Shown here: positions 1 through 12,600 of the stretch, piece by piece
Layout of the letters: each line of letters starts with the position of its first letter
Position numbering within the stretch: the stretch's first letter is position 1
DNA from: Nemania diffusa
Taxonomy: Eukaryota > Ascomycota > Sordariomycetes > Xylariales > Xylariaceae
Assembly: GCA_038501195.1 (NCBI GenBank)
Contig: JBBPUQ010000005.1
Span: 1,054,001 to 1,118,000 of the forward strand
DNA length: 64,000 nt
Direction: 5' to 3'
Notes under the pieces: generated by a model
Seen by the model: the letters and a program-made list of their open reading frames with translations, nothing else
Told to the model about the DNA's origin: nothing
Database searches by the model: none
Made by a program: the position numbers and the translations under genes

Positions 1-862
1 GAACCAGGTTCTGGAGCATGGTGAAGTCAGCAACATCGAGGATCCGCGCAACAGACGGGGTCAGGAGAGCCCAGTTAGGCTGCAGCCGATGCGCTTCGCC
101 AACCAGGTCGCTTGTGCGCCCCAGTTCCGAAGGGATACAAACGCAGGCGCCCACGATCAATGCTGTCAACATTTCCGTGAGGCATGCATCGAACGCATAC
201 GAGGCAAACTGCAGCACACGGGACGTGTAGTCCATGTTAGTCGCTGCCGCGTGCGCCACCGCGCTACTGCAGAAAGCTCTGTGCTCGATTGCCACGCCCT
301 TAGGACGGCCAGATGAGCCCGAGGTGAAAACAGCATACGCGACATTGCCGGGATTAACGCCTACCACCACCGGAGACGACTGGGGCGAGGTGTGAACGCC
401 AGTGATGAACACTTCAGGGGCCAGCCGGCTCGCCATTTTCGCGTTTTGGTTCGACGCTATTACCTTCGTCGCACTGACGGTTCGACACATCTCTTCTAGC
501 CGAGTCATTGGATGAGATGGGTCGAGGAGGACAAAGGCACCACCGGCCTTCAAGACGGCAAGCATTGCCACCGGTACCCAGCATGACTTCTCAGAGTAGA
601 TGGGCACGTACATCTCGGGACTCACTCCGTGTTGGACCAAGTCTACTGCAAGAGACGTTGACAGGGCATCAAGCTCTGCGTACGTGAATTGACCGTCCCA
701 GGCAAAGATTGCTAGTTCTTCAGGCTGGGTATGGGCGCGGTCTTGAAACATTTGGTGAACGCAATTATCGTAGGTCTTGGGGTTTTGAGAGGCCCATGGC
801 TTGGTGTTGTTATTGTCGTTCAAGCCGGTGCTTGACCGGTCCGCAGCGTGATCAACCTTCAT
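1..862 (-). CDS. NRPS or NRPS-like protein, N-terminal adenylation domain (partial, runs off left edge)
   Basis: The minus strand is open from an ATG at 862 to the window edge without a stop or visible intron (287 codons). The product is the N-terminal half of an adenylation (AMP-binding) domain, which activates an amino or carboxylic acid as an acyl-adenylate. Core motifs appear in order: an A1-like FTYAELDALS, the A2 region LKAGGAFVLLDPSHP and the A3 P-loop AVFTSGSSGRPKG, followed by the A4 region FDACLTEML. An in-frame stop precedes the chosen ATG. The protein starts with about 28 polar residues and then the A domain, with no condensation domain in front. That suits an NRPS with an A-first loading module or a single-module NRPS-like enzyme (A-T-TE or A-T-R). 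The downstream domains lie outside the window, so these cannot be told apart. An upstream coding exon cannot be excluded. A methyltransferase gene starts 1.5 kb away in the opposite direction. Confidence 0.85.
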   Translation of the reverse strand, partial: MKVDHAADRSSTGLNDNNNTKPWASQNPKTYDNCVHQMFQDRAHTQPEELAIFAWDGQFTYAELDALSTSLAVDLVQHGVSPEMYVPIYSEKSCWVPVAMLAVLKAGGAFVLLDPSHPMTRLEEMCRTVSATKVIASNQNAKMASRLAPEVFITGVHTSPQSSPVVVGVNPGNVAYAVFTSGSSGRPKGVAIEHRAFCSSAVAHAAATNMDYTSRVLQFASYAFDACLTEMLTALIVGACVCIPSELGRTSDLVGEAHRLQPNWALLTPSVARILDVADFTMLQNLV

Positions 863-2382
863 ATTCAAAAGAAATAGCAGGCTCTATTTCCGGTAACAGA
901 AATGAGGAATTATCTGTTGGATTTGGATAGATAAGAGTTATAATGGGATATGTTGATGATTTCTTTTTGTAGCAAGCAGTTCAAAGTTAGGATCTCGAAC
1001 GGAAGACACATAAAGCTCAGAATAAAACGTCACTAGTATTCAATATCAGCTTCATAATGATCCTTCTATTAGCTCACCCGAAGATGAATAACTCGCTGAT
1101 GCTTGTCGGTTTATAACACCCCATCCCGACAACCTCGCGACCGAGTTTCGACATCGATCTACTCATATGGGTAATAGCTCGGCGTAATCGGAACCGTGCA
1201 AGAGCCAGCTGCGGGTGCACTCAAAGCCCAAGATACACAGCATATGCGAAGTGGATGAGCTGAGTATAATCGACTCCCAACGAGCGATTTTCAGAATATC
1301 TAGGGATGATGAATGTAATCTAGCGGGTCCAAATTGTGAACGAAGCCCCTATATCATGATTCGTCGTGCATCGACTATCGTATAGGCGTATGCAACAGAC
1401 TTAATGGGGCATGTTACACAGCGTAAGGCGGCATTTGGATCACCTATGCAGTAGATCTTCACGGTAAGAAAATTCTGATTGACTGACGTGAGAAATTATA
1501 GATTCCGTAGGTCCTTACTAATAAGTATCGTTCCCGAGTAAAGAAATTTGACATAACATCAGCCCTGTAAGCCGCCGATACGCTGGTATCGGCAGTCAAA
1601 GTAGCAAAACACCACACACATATTGTAAGTATTTGACTACGTCAACTCTTACCAGTATAGGGATTACCGGTCAAGAAGAGAGAAGCCCCTAGTACACTTT
1701 TAAGGTACCCCAAACAAGCGTTTATAGACTCATTTCAGCTTCAAAGGTTGCCAAACACTGACGAGGCGGGGAACCGGTCTGTAATAATGGTCTTCACCTT
1801 TCGATTTCCATCTCGGTTGAGAATGCTTGGTGCACGTCTTGATTCCATACATTTGTAATTATTACAACGCAGACTCATCATTTACATCAAACCAGAACAT
1901 TCGATGGAGACGTGACCATGGCCACGATGGCACTTCTAGAGATTCCTTGGCACCAACATTAGAGGGAGAACAATCGGTAAATTTCGGCTCGAGGACCGGT
2001 CCGGTCAGCTAGCCAAAGGAACCCCAAATGGGAATGTAAATAGTGAATAGGAAAAAGTCAGGGCAGATCCAGCAGACTAGACCTAATCAATAAAAACCCC
2101 TTCTTCTTCTTAGAAGTCTGTATACCCGCACTGTCACAACGTGCAGACCAATCATGTAATACCCAAGAAGAATGGTTTTTTTGTTAAGGAAATTATTAAA
2201 GATTCTTTTTTGTTTAACTTGACTATAGTTTATATCATAGCTAGTAGACATACACTATGTTACACTACCTTCTCTAGGCATCGCTATCACGGTCATAGAT
2301 TGAATACTAAATATCAGGCTCTGCCGCACATTCCCAACCCCTAGATTACATTCTGCCTCATACACTCCCCTAGACTTCTACC
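863..2382. other. intergenic region between divergent NRPS and methyltransferase genes
   Basis: About 1.5 kb of moderately A+T-rich sequence with only short ORFs and no recognisable domain. It lies between two divergently transcribed genes and must contain both promoters. I see no decisive regulatory motif. Confidence 0.5.
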
Positions 2383-3591
2383 ATGGCCCCCATTAAACTA
2401 ACACCCGAGGAACAGCCTCAAGTCCTCGACATACGCCAAGGACATAGTAGCTTTGATCTGGGTGAAGAGATCGTCAGCTGCATGAGGCATGAACCTCGCT
2501 CGCTGCCGTCACTCCTCCTCTGGGATGATCAAGGATTAGAACACTTTGATCATTTTTCACAGAGACCTGCGTATTATCCGTTCCATAGCGAGATAGAAAT
2601 TCTACGCAAATACGGATCGAACATTGGCTCCAGTATACCGGTAAATGGGATACTTCTCGAGTTGGGTTGCGGGTGAGTTGCAGAATTCCGCTATCTATTC
2701 TTGCAATTTGTAAATTTCTTTTTGAAGTTTACGAAAATGTTTACTAAACTTAAATAGCTCTATCCGCAAAACCAAACTGCTCCTATCCGGTCTCCGCAAA
2801 CAGAACAGACCTATCCACTATTTCGCCTTGGATGTCTCCCGCGAAAGTCTTGAGTTCAACCTCGGCGAGATGAGAAGAGAATTTGAGAGCTGCCCCTTTA
2901 TCACGATCACTGGGCTCCTTGGCACGTATGACGACTGTATAACGTGGCTGAGCGGACTCGAAACGGCGCAGGAGTACAAATCGGTAACAATCATGTTTCT
3001 GGGCAACAGCTTTGGAAACATGGAACGCTACGAGGAAGCCAGCTTCTTTTTGGAGCGTTTTAGTATCGCCTGTCGGCATGCCCATCTAGCCTGCCGCTTC
3101 ATCGTGTCGACTGATATCTGTCAGAACGACACCAAGGTGCTAGACGCATACAATATCCAGGAGCCAGAATTGCAAAGCTTCATGCTTCACGCGCTAGAAT
3201 CGGCTAATCTGGTTCTGGAGTATAAGGCCTTTAATCTCGTTGATTGGACACCTTCTACGTGGCTGGAGACCGGTGAGCGTACACTTCACTTCTATGTGAC
3301 AGCCAAGCGTGATCTATTAGTCCCTCTACCAGTCTCAGCCACTGAAATTGAGACCGTCGCCATTGGCAAAGGAGAACGAATTCGCCTTGTAGGGAGTGGC
3401 AAATGGGGCATGGGGGCCATGAGTGGCATCTCTGAGCAAGCTGGGTTCCAAATTCAGCATTACTGGAAGGACGATGCTGGCGATTACTGTAAGTACTCTA
3501 TTCAACCCTTCTAGGAATCATCGACAAGATGGCTAACCAACTCCTTCCTATCTTAGGTATGTTTCTACTCACACAGGAATCTGGGCGTTAA
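2383..3591 (+). CDS. EasF/EgtD-type SAM-dependent methyltransferase
   Basis: Three exons, 2383-2672, 2758-3488 and 3557-3591, give 351 residues with a consistent frame. The introns are 85 and 68 nt, with GTGAGT/TAG and GTAAGT/TAG borders. The protein fits the histidine-specific methyltransferase superfamily (Methyltransf_33), whose fungal members include the 4-dimethylallyltryptophan N-methyltransferase EasF and the EgtD module of ergothioneine synthesis. The SAM-binding motif LELGCGS is at residues 92-98 and the acidic loop ALDVS near 120-124. Further family blocks include LLGTYDDCITWL, FLGNSFGNMERYEEASFFL and the C-terminal HFYVTAKRDL. Exon 1 ends inside the glycine motif and is restored exactly by splicing. 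Length and motif order match stand-alone members of the family. The natural substrate is unknown: no prenyltransferase or other ergot gene is in the window. The divergent neighbour is an adenylation-domain protein, so a shared small pathway is possible. Confidence 0.86.
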
Positions 3592-5902
3592 AGATTGGTT
3601 GATTGGCAGAACTCGTACATGGGGACCCCTGACATGGTATGATCGGTTGTTGAATTAAACTAGGATACGTTCTGTCATCCGCTCTGATGGCTGCATAACC
3701 AGAATTGAGATTCTACAACCTATACATTATTGAATTGATACAGTGCGTGCGCTCAGGCACATGGAGACTCTATTGACTACGATTAGTTCATTAATCCTTC
3801 GATAATTATTCCTATATAATATCTAGCTAGAACACAGCCTTTTCAGGGGTTCCACTAGTAAAGAAGCTGGAAGGTCCTCTACATCAATTCAATTCATTTT
3901 TCCTAAAAGTTTCAAGAAGTCCTTAGATGGCTATGTTATTATGATCTAAGATTGTACGGTGTAGTGTAAGGTAGAGAAGGGCCCATTCCGTTCGCGTATT
4001 GCCTCATCCTAGCCATAGTTACATGAAGAGTATAGTCAGGTGCGTTACCCGTAATACCACGTCAGCTAGCCAGCGACCAGTGAGATGAATTATCGCAATG
4101 CAGCTATTAGTTGAACCTAATTCTTGTGCAGATTGAGCTTCTTACTGTACCCGCATGTATGAAGGGGCTCCCCATCATAATTTACGACAATCAACGGCCT
4201 GCATTATAGAGAATTTTGTTGGGCAACAAGTGGCTGGCGCAACTCATGCAATGTTCTAATTATCCATTATAAAGAGGAATCGATCAGACCGCCTCGGCCA
4301 ACAGAATCAGCTTCGGAGACCACGAGCCAATATTGAGGGCATTTGTGGAAGCTTAAGGCGCCGACAATGGTGACATTTACCCCTGCTGACCGGTCCCACA
4401 CTGGAGAGGCCACTGCAAAAAGAGGTGCATCGAATGGTTGCAACTTACGTTTTGAAGCCCATTTATGATGCCACGAACCCTCGCCACCGAGGTCGGTAGT
4501 ATCGGTGACAAATATATACTACGTCTGAACGCTAGGTATTAGCTTCACAAATTGAGATCTTCGTACTGAGTTTGTAGCAATGGTTATGCTACATTTAATC
4601 CTTATACTAAGTAGGCTACAAGACTTAATAATATTTCCATATAAGATATTATTACAAGTATACAACTTTATATGTTTCATTATATTTACGGTCGCTCAAT
4701 CAAGACTGTAGGATATTTCTTATATTAAGCCGCGGAGGGTGGCTGGTGGTGGCTGGCGCAGCTCGCTCAGTTACAGCTGCACGTCATACCACATTTTAAA
4801 GCTTCATCCCGAGGCCGTCAACCGAACCAGCTGAAGGTAAAGGGAAGTGCCGAAACAAGAAATTAACAGCCCAAATTTAGACATATATACCGGAAAAGCG
4901 GCGGCATGCTTTTACTGATTGCTGTGCTTGAATTTGCGATTTTAGGTAGTGACATAACTAGTTGTTGTGACGACGGGGCTCTAGGGTGGTATTTAGTGGG
5001 TCGCCGGGTGTCGCACCTATCGTAGTACGGCATCTAACTAGACTAGACTGATTGAGCTATGTTGCTTTTTATCTCCCAAAAGAACTTTAGAATACACAGC
5101 TAGGTAGGTTACCAACATGATGGTTAGTTATTTTATCACAGAAATTCATATTATAGTAACAACTACAACAAGGCTCTTCTCTAGAACCATGGGTGCCACC
5201 TCTAGTATGAACAACTTTGAACTTCCTAGGTAGGTACCTAGGCCAGTAGCAATACCTAGTCTAGGTTCCCCGCACTATAAACGATGTAACAGAAATATGT
5301 GACGTAGATCCAATAGTTCCTAATACGAAAGATGCAAAATAAGTTAGCGAGCGCTTCCCTGCATGAACGAGTACCACGAGTGATACTCTACGTAGTAAAT
5401 AATCTTCTCTCGTGAGTTAAGAAGCTATCTATCATGGCCTTAAGTTCCCTCGTTCCAAAAGATGTGGCAGATATAAGGCAGGATCTCCCTGTAAAGAGAT
5501 AGGCGCCAAGCCAATCATTTGAGACTTTCGATTCGCCTCATTATGATAATAAGAAATATTTCATACGAAAGACAAGGTAATAAATATGATTGGGCAGCGG
5601 TTGTTTCTCATACCTAGCTAGTTCCATTTACGCATCCCTTTTGATCGCCTTATCTATTAACTGCGATTCTCCGCGCCCAGATGAGTATCGGCTATACTTA
5701 CCTACCCCGAGCCCCTTGGTAACGCCAACCTAGCTGTTTTGAAGTAGATGGGGGCCGCATTGAAGCCTGGATGAGGACTGTTATCTAATCGGAAGGACGT
5801 GACGATCTCCAGGTACCTCAAATCGTATACGGCGAGGCCCGATCTGATGAAACTCTAGTTAGTTCTGCGCAAACACCAAAGATCAGGCCCCCGAACCCCC
5901 CA
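3592..5902. other. intergenic region, no gene seen
   Basis: About 2.3 kb, A+T-rich, with frequent stops in all frames. It contains several TAGGTAGGTA-like short repeats (for example near 5,220-5,260). No coding or RNA feature is supported. Confidence 0.5.
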
Positions 5903-7052
5903 GTGCGCTTAGAACATTCACGGCCTGACAGAGTCAACAATTTGAGAGCAGTACTGAAATTATTAGAAAAACCGATACATCTTCAAAGCCTTAAGTGCGC
6001 GAACTTCCCGACGATGTCAAGCCCCATTATTCTTCGCTTTGGCTTGCGAGCTGCAAGGAAGAGGTCATTCCTTGCGAGGTGCGTGATCAAGTGCTAGCTG
6101 TGAAGGAGGAGATCCACGGGTGACCACAAACTTTTTGCAAAAGAAATACCACTAGGGCGAGCGAGATTCACACGGCCCTGTGCGACATTCAGTTAGAGGC
6201 CGAAGCAGCAGCCTCGGATCAGTACCACGAGACTGGGTGGAGCAACTTCGTCTATACACCGCTCCCTAAAACAGTGTTCGCATCGAGGATGCTGCATCAA
6301 CACCTGCAGCCAGTGCCCGAGTAGTAAGTGTCATGTCTGTTACCATCATGGGCGATTGCATACCAGTCAAGCTCCTCAACAAGCGCGCGAACTTCCCGAT
6401 ACACTCACCATACGGAACACTGCATAATGCAGATGCGAACTCGGACGCGGGGTCATTCGCATGCTCGGTCCCGGTTGATGTCTATTCAGTTTCCGGGACG
6501 GACCAGACCGAACGTGAGTTCGTCCACAGCCGAAGCGACAGTAAAAACGTCGATTACGCACTTGTTCTAGACGCAAACGAAAACACGCCCTAATGAAGGT
6601 GTTAAGATTTTATCTTCATAACGACGATGTCGAGTGCGATCTACTACCGCATACCAATCAATCCTTGTATACTCCTTTGAAATGGAGCCCGATCGCCTGT
6701 TCTATTAGAACGCAAACCTACACCGAAGCAGATCCCGATGATACAGTTGGCCATCTGGGTGGCTTCGTGGCATAAGCAGATGCATAGTCTCCGCGAGTAC
6801 TTGCTCGCCGAGGCGCCGCCTCTATGGCATAGTGCTCTAGAAGATGATCGGATACCATCAACTCTATTAATTACGGTGGCGCAATATAATTGGCAACTTT
6901 ATTTTGCCTATGACAGGGGGGATTCAATTGGCGTATACGGCCCTTTCAAAATTGGGTCTATGGCGAACCTTATAGAATCCTACGCGTTGCGAGCATCCCT
7001 CAAAGCCATCAAGCGGTGGATTGAGACCACCTTATATGATGGCATACAGTAA
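5903..7052 (+). pseudogene. decayed PD-(D/E)XK nuclease-like domain gene
   Basis: Blocks of one protein family occur in the right order but in changing frames. A VNNLRAVLKLLEKP segment (near 5,925-5,975) is followed in another frame by SSLWLASCKEEVIPCEVRD (6,031-6,090). After an in-frame TGA near 6,118 comes YHETGWSNFVYTPL (near 6,220-6,265). VDYALVLDAN follows near 6,550-6,580. The strand KWSPIACSIRTQT (near 6,681-6,719) is in another frame. The last block, from about 6,738, holds IQLAIWVASWHKQ, NWQLYFAYD and a C-terminal helix ending at 7,052. This order matches the fungal PD-(D/E)XK nuclease-like domain proteins common in expanded, often transposon-linked families. The usual acidic/lysine strand reads SIRTQT here, so the expected catalytic pattern looks lost. 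At least one stop and three frame changes argue for a pseudogene. Introns could explain one or two of these changes but not all. Confidence 0.62.
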
Positions 7053-8385
7053 TGGCTTATGTGCAATAAGCTATATGAGTTAATCCGTGATCATACGAAG
7101 AAGACCCTAGCATAAGCTAAGCTTATAGACCCGAGATTCCGTATCTTAGCTAGTCGCCTAAGTCTCCTCAGTATCTGAGGCTCTTAAAAAGAGAGTTGAT
7201 AGTTTATTGATGTATGGCGTTTAGTGTGGGCTGTTGATGCAATTGGGAGAGATGACAGTATTAGAAATCGGTATACACCTAAATATTAAAGGTGCTAGAT
7301 TTTTGAAACCACCCCTCTCCCCTCTTCGAAAAAGTAATTCAATGTTAGAGTTTAATAAATGAAGAAAAATTATATGAAAAAGAGTTTGTATTATAATTTT
7401 GGTATCTAATTCTTCATATCTCATTACCTCATAGATAGCCTCAAGAGAACTCGGGAGCCAAAAGCTGTCGCCCCTAGCGACTTATCACTAGCCCATCCTC
7501 AAACAGCCCTTTTATTCTTGGAGCCAAATCCCTCCCAAAATGGCAACTAAATCAACACATAGCTTAAAGTTTTAATTGCACGTAAACGTAAATATCGATA
7601 GAATAATATCAGCTTCACAGAATAGGCGAGACAGACAATGCATATTCAGCCCAATAATTTTAAAACACATTGTTGTGTTTATCGATTTATCTATACTGTA
7701 CAATATTCGGGCTGTATAATACATGTGGGAGGCTAAGTAAAAAATAACTTCTGGCCCGTCGTATGAGTGAACTTCCACTCCCGGATCCCCGAACATACCA
7801 CTGGATAAGCTTCCAGGCCGATTGGTATCATTTATATGCAAAGTGTAGCACCACGCTCCCCGGTCCATGCATGCCTGCCAGTCTGGTATTGTGAAGAGAG
7901 GTATACCCAACAACGCCAAGGCCGTAAATTCGTACCCGCCCGAAACAACGAAAACAAGTATCGCAAAGGAAGCCGGTGAAAATGCAGTGAAGTGACCGTA
8001 CGCCGTGACGTATCTTGGAAGCCCAAAAATCGTCCAAAAATGGTTCAAAAATGCTCATGAAATACCATGTGCAGTAGATAATTGATCTTGTTACCCACAT
8101 CATCATAACAAGACGGGATGGCCAAAGAGCCATTTCTGAGTTGTATGGTTTCGTCAGTCTGTTGATATCTGTAAATATTACAAACGTGAAACGGTGAAGT
8201 CCGAAAATACGACTCACAAGCTGTCAATAACAATGCTTGGCAGTGCTAATGGCAGCCTTGAGGGTTTCTGAGTAGTGATCTGGTTATTTGTGAATATCAC
8301 TTAGGAGAGGGGTTCCGTAATTTGTATGGAGAACTGGTTTTTTCTTCATGCCCAATGCCGAAATTGTCAGAGCTTAACCAACCAC
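7053..8385. other. intergenic region with unassigned minus-strand ORFs
   Basis: About 1.3 kb. Two overlapping minus-strand open frames (7,572-8,048 and 7,828-8,217, about 130-160 codons) read through this stretch in different frames. Neither shows a domain, a signal peptide or convincing splice sites. They could be a small lineage-specific gene or chance. I do not call a gene. Confidence 0.3.
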
Positions 8386-9630
8386 TTAAAGAATCGAATT
8401 TGACTCGTTGAGAAGTTCGACGTCTATCAGTCGACGTCGAAGTATAGTCCTCTCTTTTTCCAATGTGTTGATCTGCTCCATCATGGCCCTTTGTTGGTAG
8501 TAACCTGCCTGAATCTTCCATTTGAGCTCTTGGTTCTCGGATCGAAGACGTTTGACTTCCTCGCGTGGGTCGGAATCTTCTGCCTTCCGCTTGCTGCCAA
8601 TTCTAGGGCTGGTCATGGTCATGGCGGGAGGAGGAGGGGATATCGGGAGAGGGGATACAGCATCAGACAGTGGCTGCATTCCATTGGTAGAATCCGGCTC
8701 CTCGCTATACACGTTCGCTTCGGATGGCGTGTGGCAACGTCGTAAGTGCTCATTGAGGTTCTCAAGACGGGCAAAGCTATTACTTGTGCTGCGTTTACAG
8801 GCCTTATGTGGGCAATATAAGGGGTTCTTCGGACCACCGTGTTTGTGGTGCACTTCACGTTCATGGCGTAGGAGTCCGCCAGCATACGTAAATCCAAGTA
8901 TATTTTCGCAACCGGCGACCCTGCACTTATAAGGCCGTTCGTGCTTGTCCATATGTTTACTATAGAGTAAGTGAGTACAGGGGTATATACACTTTAATTT
9001 GGGGTTATAAAAGCACCTACCTCCACTCGCATTTGCGCCGGAACTCTTTGATAGGAGAGGAGCAGTTATGCCATGTGCATATGAATTTACCCTCCCGATT
9101 CTGGACGACTTTCCGCTGGGGTTTTGGGATGGGCCTCATCCGAGTTTGTGTGCTTTTCGGAGCTCCGGTCTTGCCATCTGGAAAGTTAAGAGGCGATGCA
9201 AGGCGATTTGCACGAGTAGTAGGCGATAGGATGCTTGTGGACCGACTAGAAGGGGAGGAAGGGATTAATGTGGGATCTCCATTCGGGTTCAGGGGATTGA
9301 ACCCCGTGACTTTTCCATCACGGTCGCCAGCAGGCAAGGTGTAAGGTTTGCTCGGCAGTGGATTTCTCAACGTCTCACAGACGCTCATTTTGTAGTGGTA
9401 GCCCTCGAGGGCCTTATTGTACCGTCTGTCGTAGCTGAAAATCTGGAGAAACTTAAGCCGGCTGCGTTCGCTATCGCGATATTGCCGAGGCAATACGTAG
9501 CACCGACACTGGCCAAAAAGCACTAGGTCTCCCGGATCGACGGGATCCTGAATGGAGAGATGGTAATCTATATTCTTCTTTTCAAACTCGGTCTGGACTT
9601 CGAAAATGTGGTCGACAAGTGATTTGAGGC
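8386..9630 (-). CDS. C2H2 zinc-finger protein with C-terminal coiled coil (5' end unresolved)
   Basis: Two exons are clear on the minus strand: 9630-9021 and 8959-8386, joined by a 61-nt intron (GTAGGT...CTATAG). Splicing rebuilds KCEWSKHMDKHERPYKC, the junction between two C2H2 fingers. Finger 1 is C-TWHN-C...HMDKH. Finger 2 is C-RVAG-C...HEREVH. Finger 3 is C-PHKA-C...HLRRCH. A proline- and serine-rich stretch, a basic patch (GSKRKAED) and a leucine-heptad coiled coil (about the last 60 residues) follow. Upstream, the frame stays open to an acceptor (CATTAG) at 9631, so at least one more 5' exon exists that I cannot place; none of the candidate donors just upstream is in phase. The protein is probably a nuclear DNA-binding factor of the fungus-specific C2H2 type found as many paralogs. 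Its target is unknown. Confidence 0.78.
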
Positions 9631-12600
9631 CTAATGTGGTGCAGCAAAGGGGATGTTAGCGGCCTGACATTTGAGGTTACAACGACAGCGAGCTGCGAAT
9701 GTAAATATGCGGATTCAGTGGTGGAGTGGAGCATGCAGAGTCCCTATTAGGTAAACAGCGCTAGGGATGGTGGCGTGGATTTAGGATTTAGGATGAGATA
9801 GGCGGGCGGGGAAATAGGGGAACTGCGGTGGGATACCTAGGCTGATAGGTAATATAGTGCAGGGCATATAATAAAGAGGGGTCGCTATAACAAACAAGAG
9901 CCTGTCTGGGAACTACCTAGATAGGGAGTCTAAGCCACAACACACGAGTCGATGGTGTCATCAGATTGCGCGGATACAGCCGAAGCCTCAGAGCGCACAG
10001 CCACATCCAAATATAGAACTTCCATATCAGGCACCTTACGTGGTTGAATCGATCAGGGCTAGGCAACACAACCCAACGACGCGCTTTCGCCACGTGAAAG
10101 TAAGGTAGGAATGAACAGGGGGAAAAGAATGGAGATGGTAGTGTACGCAGGAGTTGGAAAATGACTAATGTCGGAGACTAGAAGGCAGAAGCTTTTCGCA
10201 ACATGTGAATGGTCGGGTCATCCGGCAGCTAAGACAGTTGTTCATCAAAAGTGCCGGTGGCAACCAGTCGACACGGAACTGATGGAAATGGCAAATGAGA
10301 GAGTTTTGACTGACGCACGTACCTTCTTTTTCACAGTCGTCGATCCCTGGCCACACCTCAACTGCATAGTCCCACTCTCCCTCTTGCGCGCACACGTAGG
10401 GCTGGTGGGCATCCTTATAACCTTATATAGTCAGCTACATTCGGCAGTTGTTAGGCCGCCGCCGTGACTGGCACGCCGCTAGGCGTGGGGGGGTTGCTCC
10501 AGGCAAGGCACCTATGACTCACTTGCCCAAGGCTGCTCTTCAGCTTCTTCTTCTTCTTCTTTGCCAGCCTGATGCTTACTCCGGTGCCTTGTTATCACCG
10601 TATTTTGTTGGAGCAGCTCGTTGTACACAGAGTCGTCGACACCCGCCCCTGCCAGGCCAAATCCCGTGGCGGATCCTTCGCAGGCGCCATCCAATACCAG
10701 AGCTACGTCAAAAACACTGTCACTAGTTCTGTGAGCTGTCATCGGAATCTCGGGTCCGGCTGCCTGTTCGTTGCCCGACCAGCCATAATATCCATACGCC
10801 ATCACGTGTGTGCCTGAGACTTGTCAACTGATACTCCCTACGGGGATGTGTCACAAACTTTGTCATAATCTTACCTGTCCTGGAGAGCCTTGGCGAATGT
10901 ACTGTAGCGGCAAGAATAATACTACTTTTTCGGTGACTGATCGCGGTCCTGAGGCCATAAGAGCTCCAACATTTCATTTGCTATGCAGTACCACCATCTC
11001 GTCACAAGCCTAGGTGCCATACATACTTGTACCTCTTCTGAGGCGGTAAAACAGTGATGCCTCGCAAAAAAGGCCCCCGGTCCACCGTTCTCGAGGAGTT
11101 TCGAGTCTGCCATCATTAAGGAGGACCAATGAGAGGAGCATGTCTCACCTCTAGAAGCCTCTATTATCAGCTCTCCTCGTCTTTCATCAATAACCGAGCC
11201 AGCGCCGCTACCGCATCTCAATACCATTTCTCGAATGTGCAAGCTCTGGCGAGACGGTCATTCCCCCTCGCTCATTCTGTTAACCACTCCCCCCCCCCTT
11301 TCCCCCCTTTATTCCTGTGTTTTGGAGCTCTCTAGACACACTTAACACCAAAATAGTTTTTTTCATGCCTTCCTTAAGTGCCCCAATAGCTGTCTAACAC
11401 ATTTCACTAGACATAATCCTCATTACTTAGACTACCTAGATCTGCGGTAGGAACCTTACGACCGTGTATCATTGGTTAGAAAGAAGAAAATCAATGGTAT
11501 TACTTACCAGCCACATTTTATAAAACCCCTCAGCGTCTACCAACGCTTTGTCCCTTTTATTCCCTGTTTAATCCCTATACCAAAGGTAAGTGAGTTAAAA
11601 ACTTTAATGATAAGATACCTTTGTCAATATGCAAAAAGCAGACTAGGGGCTTTCTAAGCAGAAGTTAATTCTCCACCTAACCTTCTTTGTTCATTATGGC
11701 TACATATTACATCGCAAAATCTGGGTATAGTATACTAAGAGTTATCAAACGATAAATTCCAATACGCTACAAACATACAGAGCGTCTATTCATTTATTTA
11801 ATGCTAATGATGTTCAAAGAATTTATCGATGTTTCCTCCACATCTCAGGTGGCTAGGCCTCTATTTCTCTTCCTAATTTCGATGCTATTGCTACAAATGC
11901 ATCATCATATTGATATTAGAGGGTTTTGGGGAAAGGTCGCTCTACTGATTTCACTATTTTCAGTATTCTTAGGCACATTATGCATTTCGATTGTAGTCAC
12001 AACTTTCATATTCTAAGTTTTTTCTACGGCCGAAAGCCATATCCTGCCTAGGTATAGATAATTACATGGTATAATCGTAATATTATCATGCCTATGAACT
12101 AACATACTGTGTTGCACCAGCTCATTTTTTTGTTTGTTTATTTGTTTATTTTTAATTCTGTTCTTTTTAAAAAAAAGGGAGGCCGGGAAAAGGGGGGGTG
12201 TGGGTAGGAGACATCCCAGAACCAATACTCTCTTGCTTTTCGGTAACAACGCGACACGGTGCTTAGATCTTACTTGTCTTTCTCAAACAATGACATAGCA
12301 TGCATTTTCAGTGCAGGCGATCAAGCACCGAGTCTACTAATCAGACTGCAAGTCAGCCAGTTCGCCTTAGGAGATATTACAAGTCACTCCAAAAGTGACC
12401 AGTATTGCTAGATCTAAGCCCATAAGTGTAACATGAAATACAGCCTAGTATTTTGCAATCACAAAACCAGGCAGTCATGCGTGAGATTTTGTGATAGGTA
12501 TTTCTTTCTACGTATAAAAAGGGGGGCTTAGGGTTTAGAGGATTGGAGGATTAAGACACCGGGGTAGACGATAATAGGCGCTTTCAAATGGCACAGCAGA

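Noticed and set aside
2383..3591. Calling this an ergot-alkaloid cluster
   Set aside because: The EasF-type family also has members outside ergot pathways, and no prenyltransferase, chanoclavine or clavine enzyme is in the window.
7572..8217. Overlapping minus-strand frames of about 130-160 codons
   Set aside because: No domain, no convincing start context or introns, and two competing frames. Kept only as a note in the intergenic entry.
10512..11242. Two minus-strand frames that might be exons of one gene
   Set aside because: They cannot be joined with good splice sites. One contains a Glu run from a CTT microsatellite, and neither has a recognisable domain.
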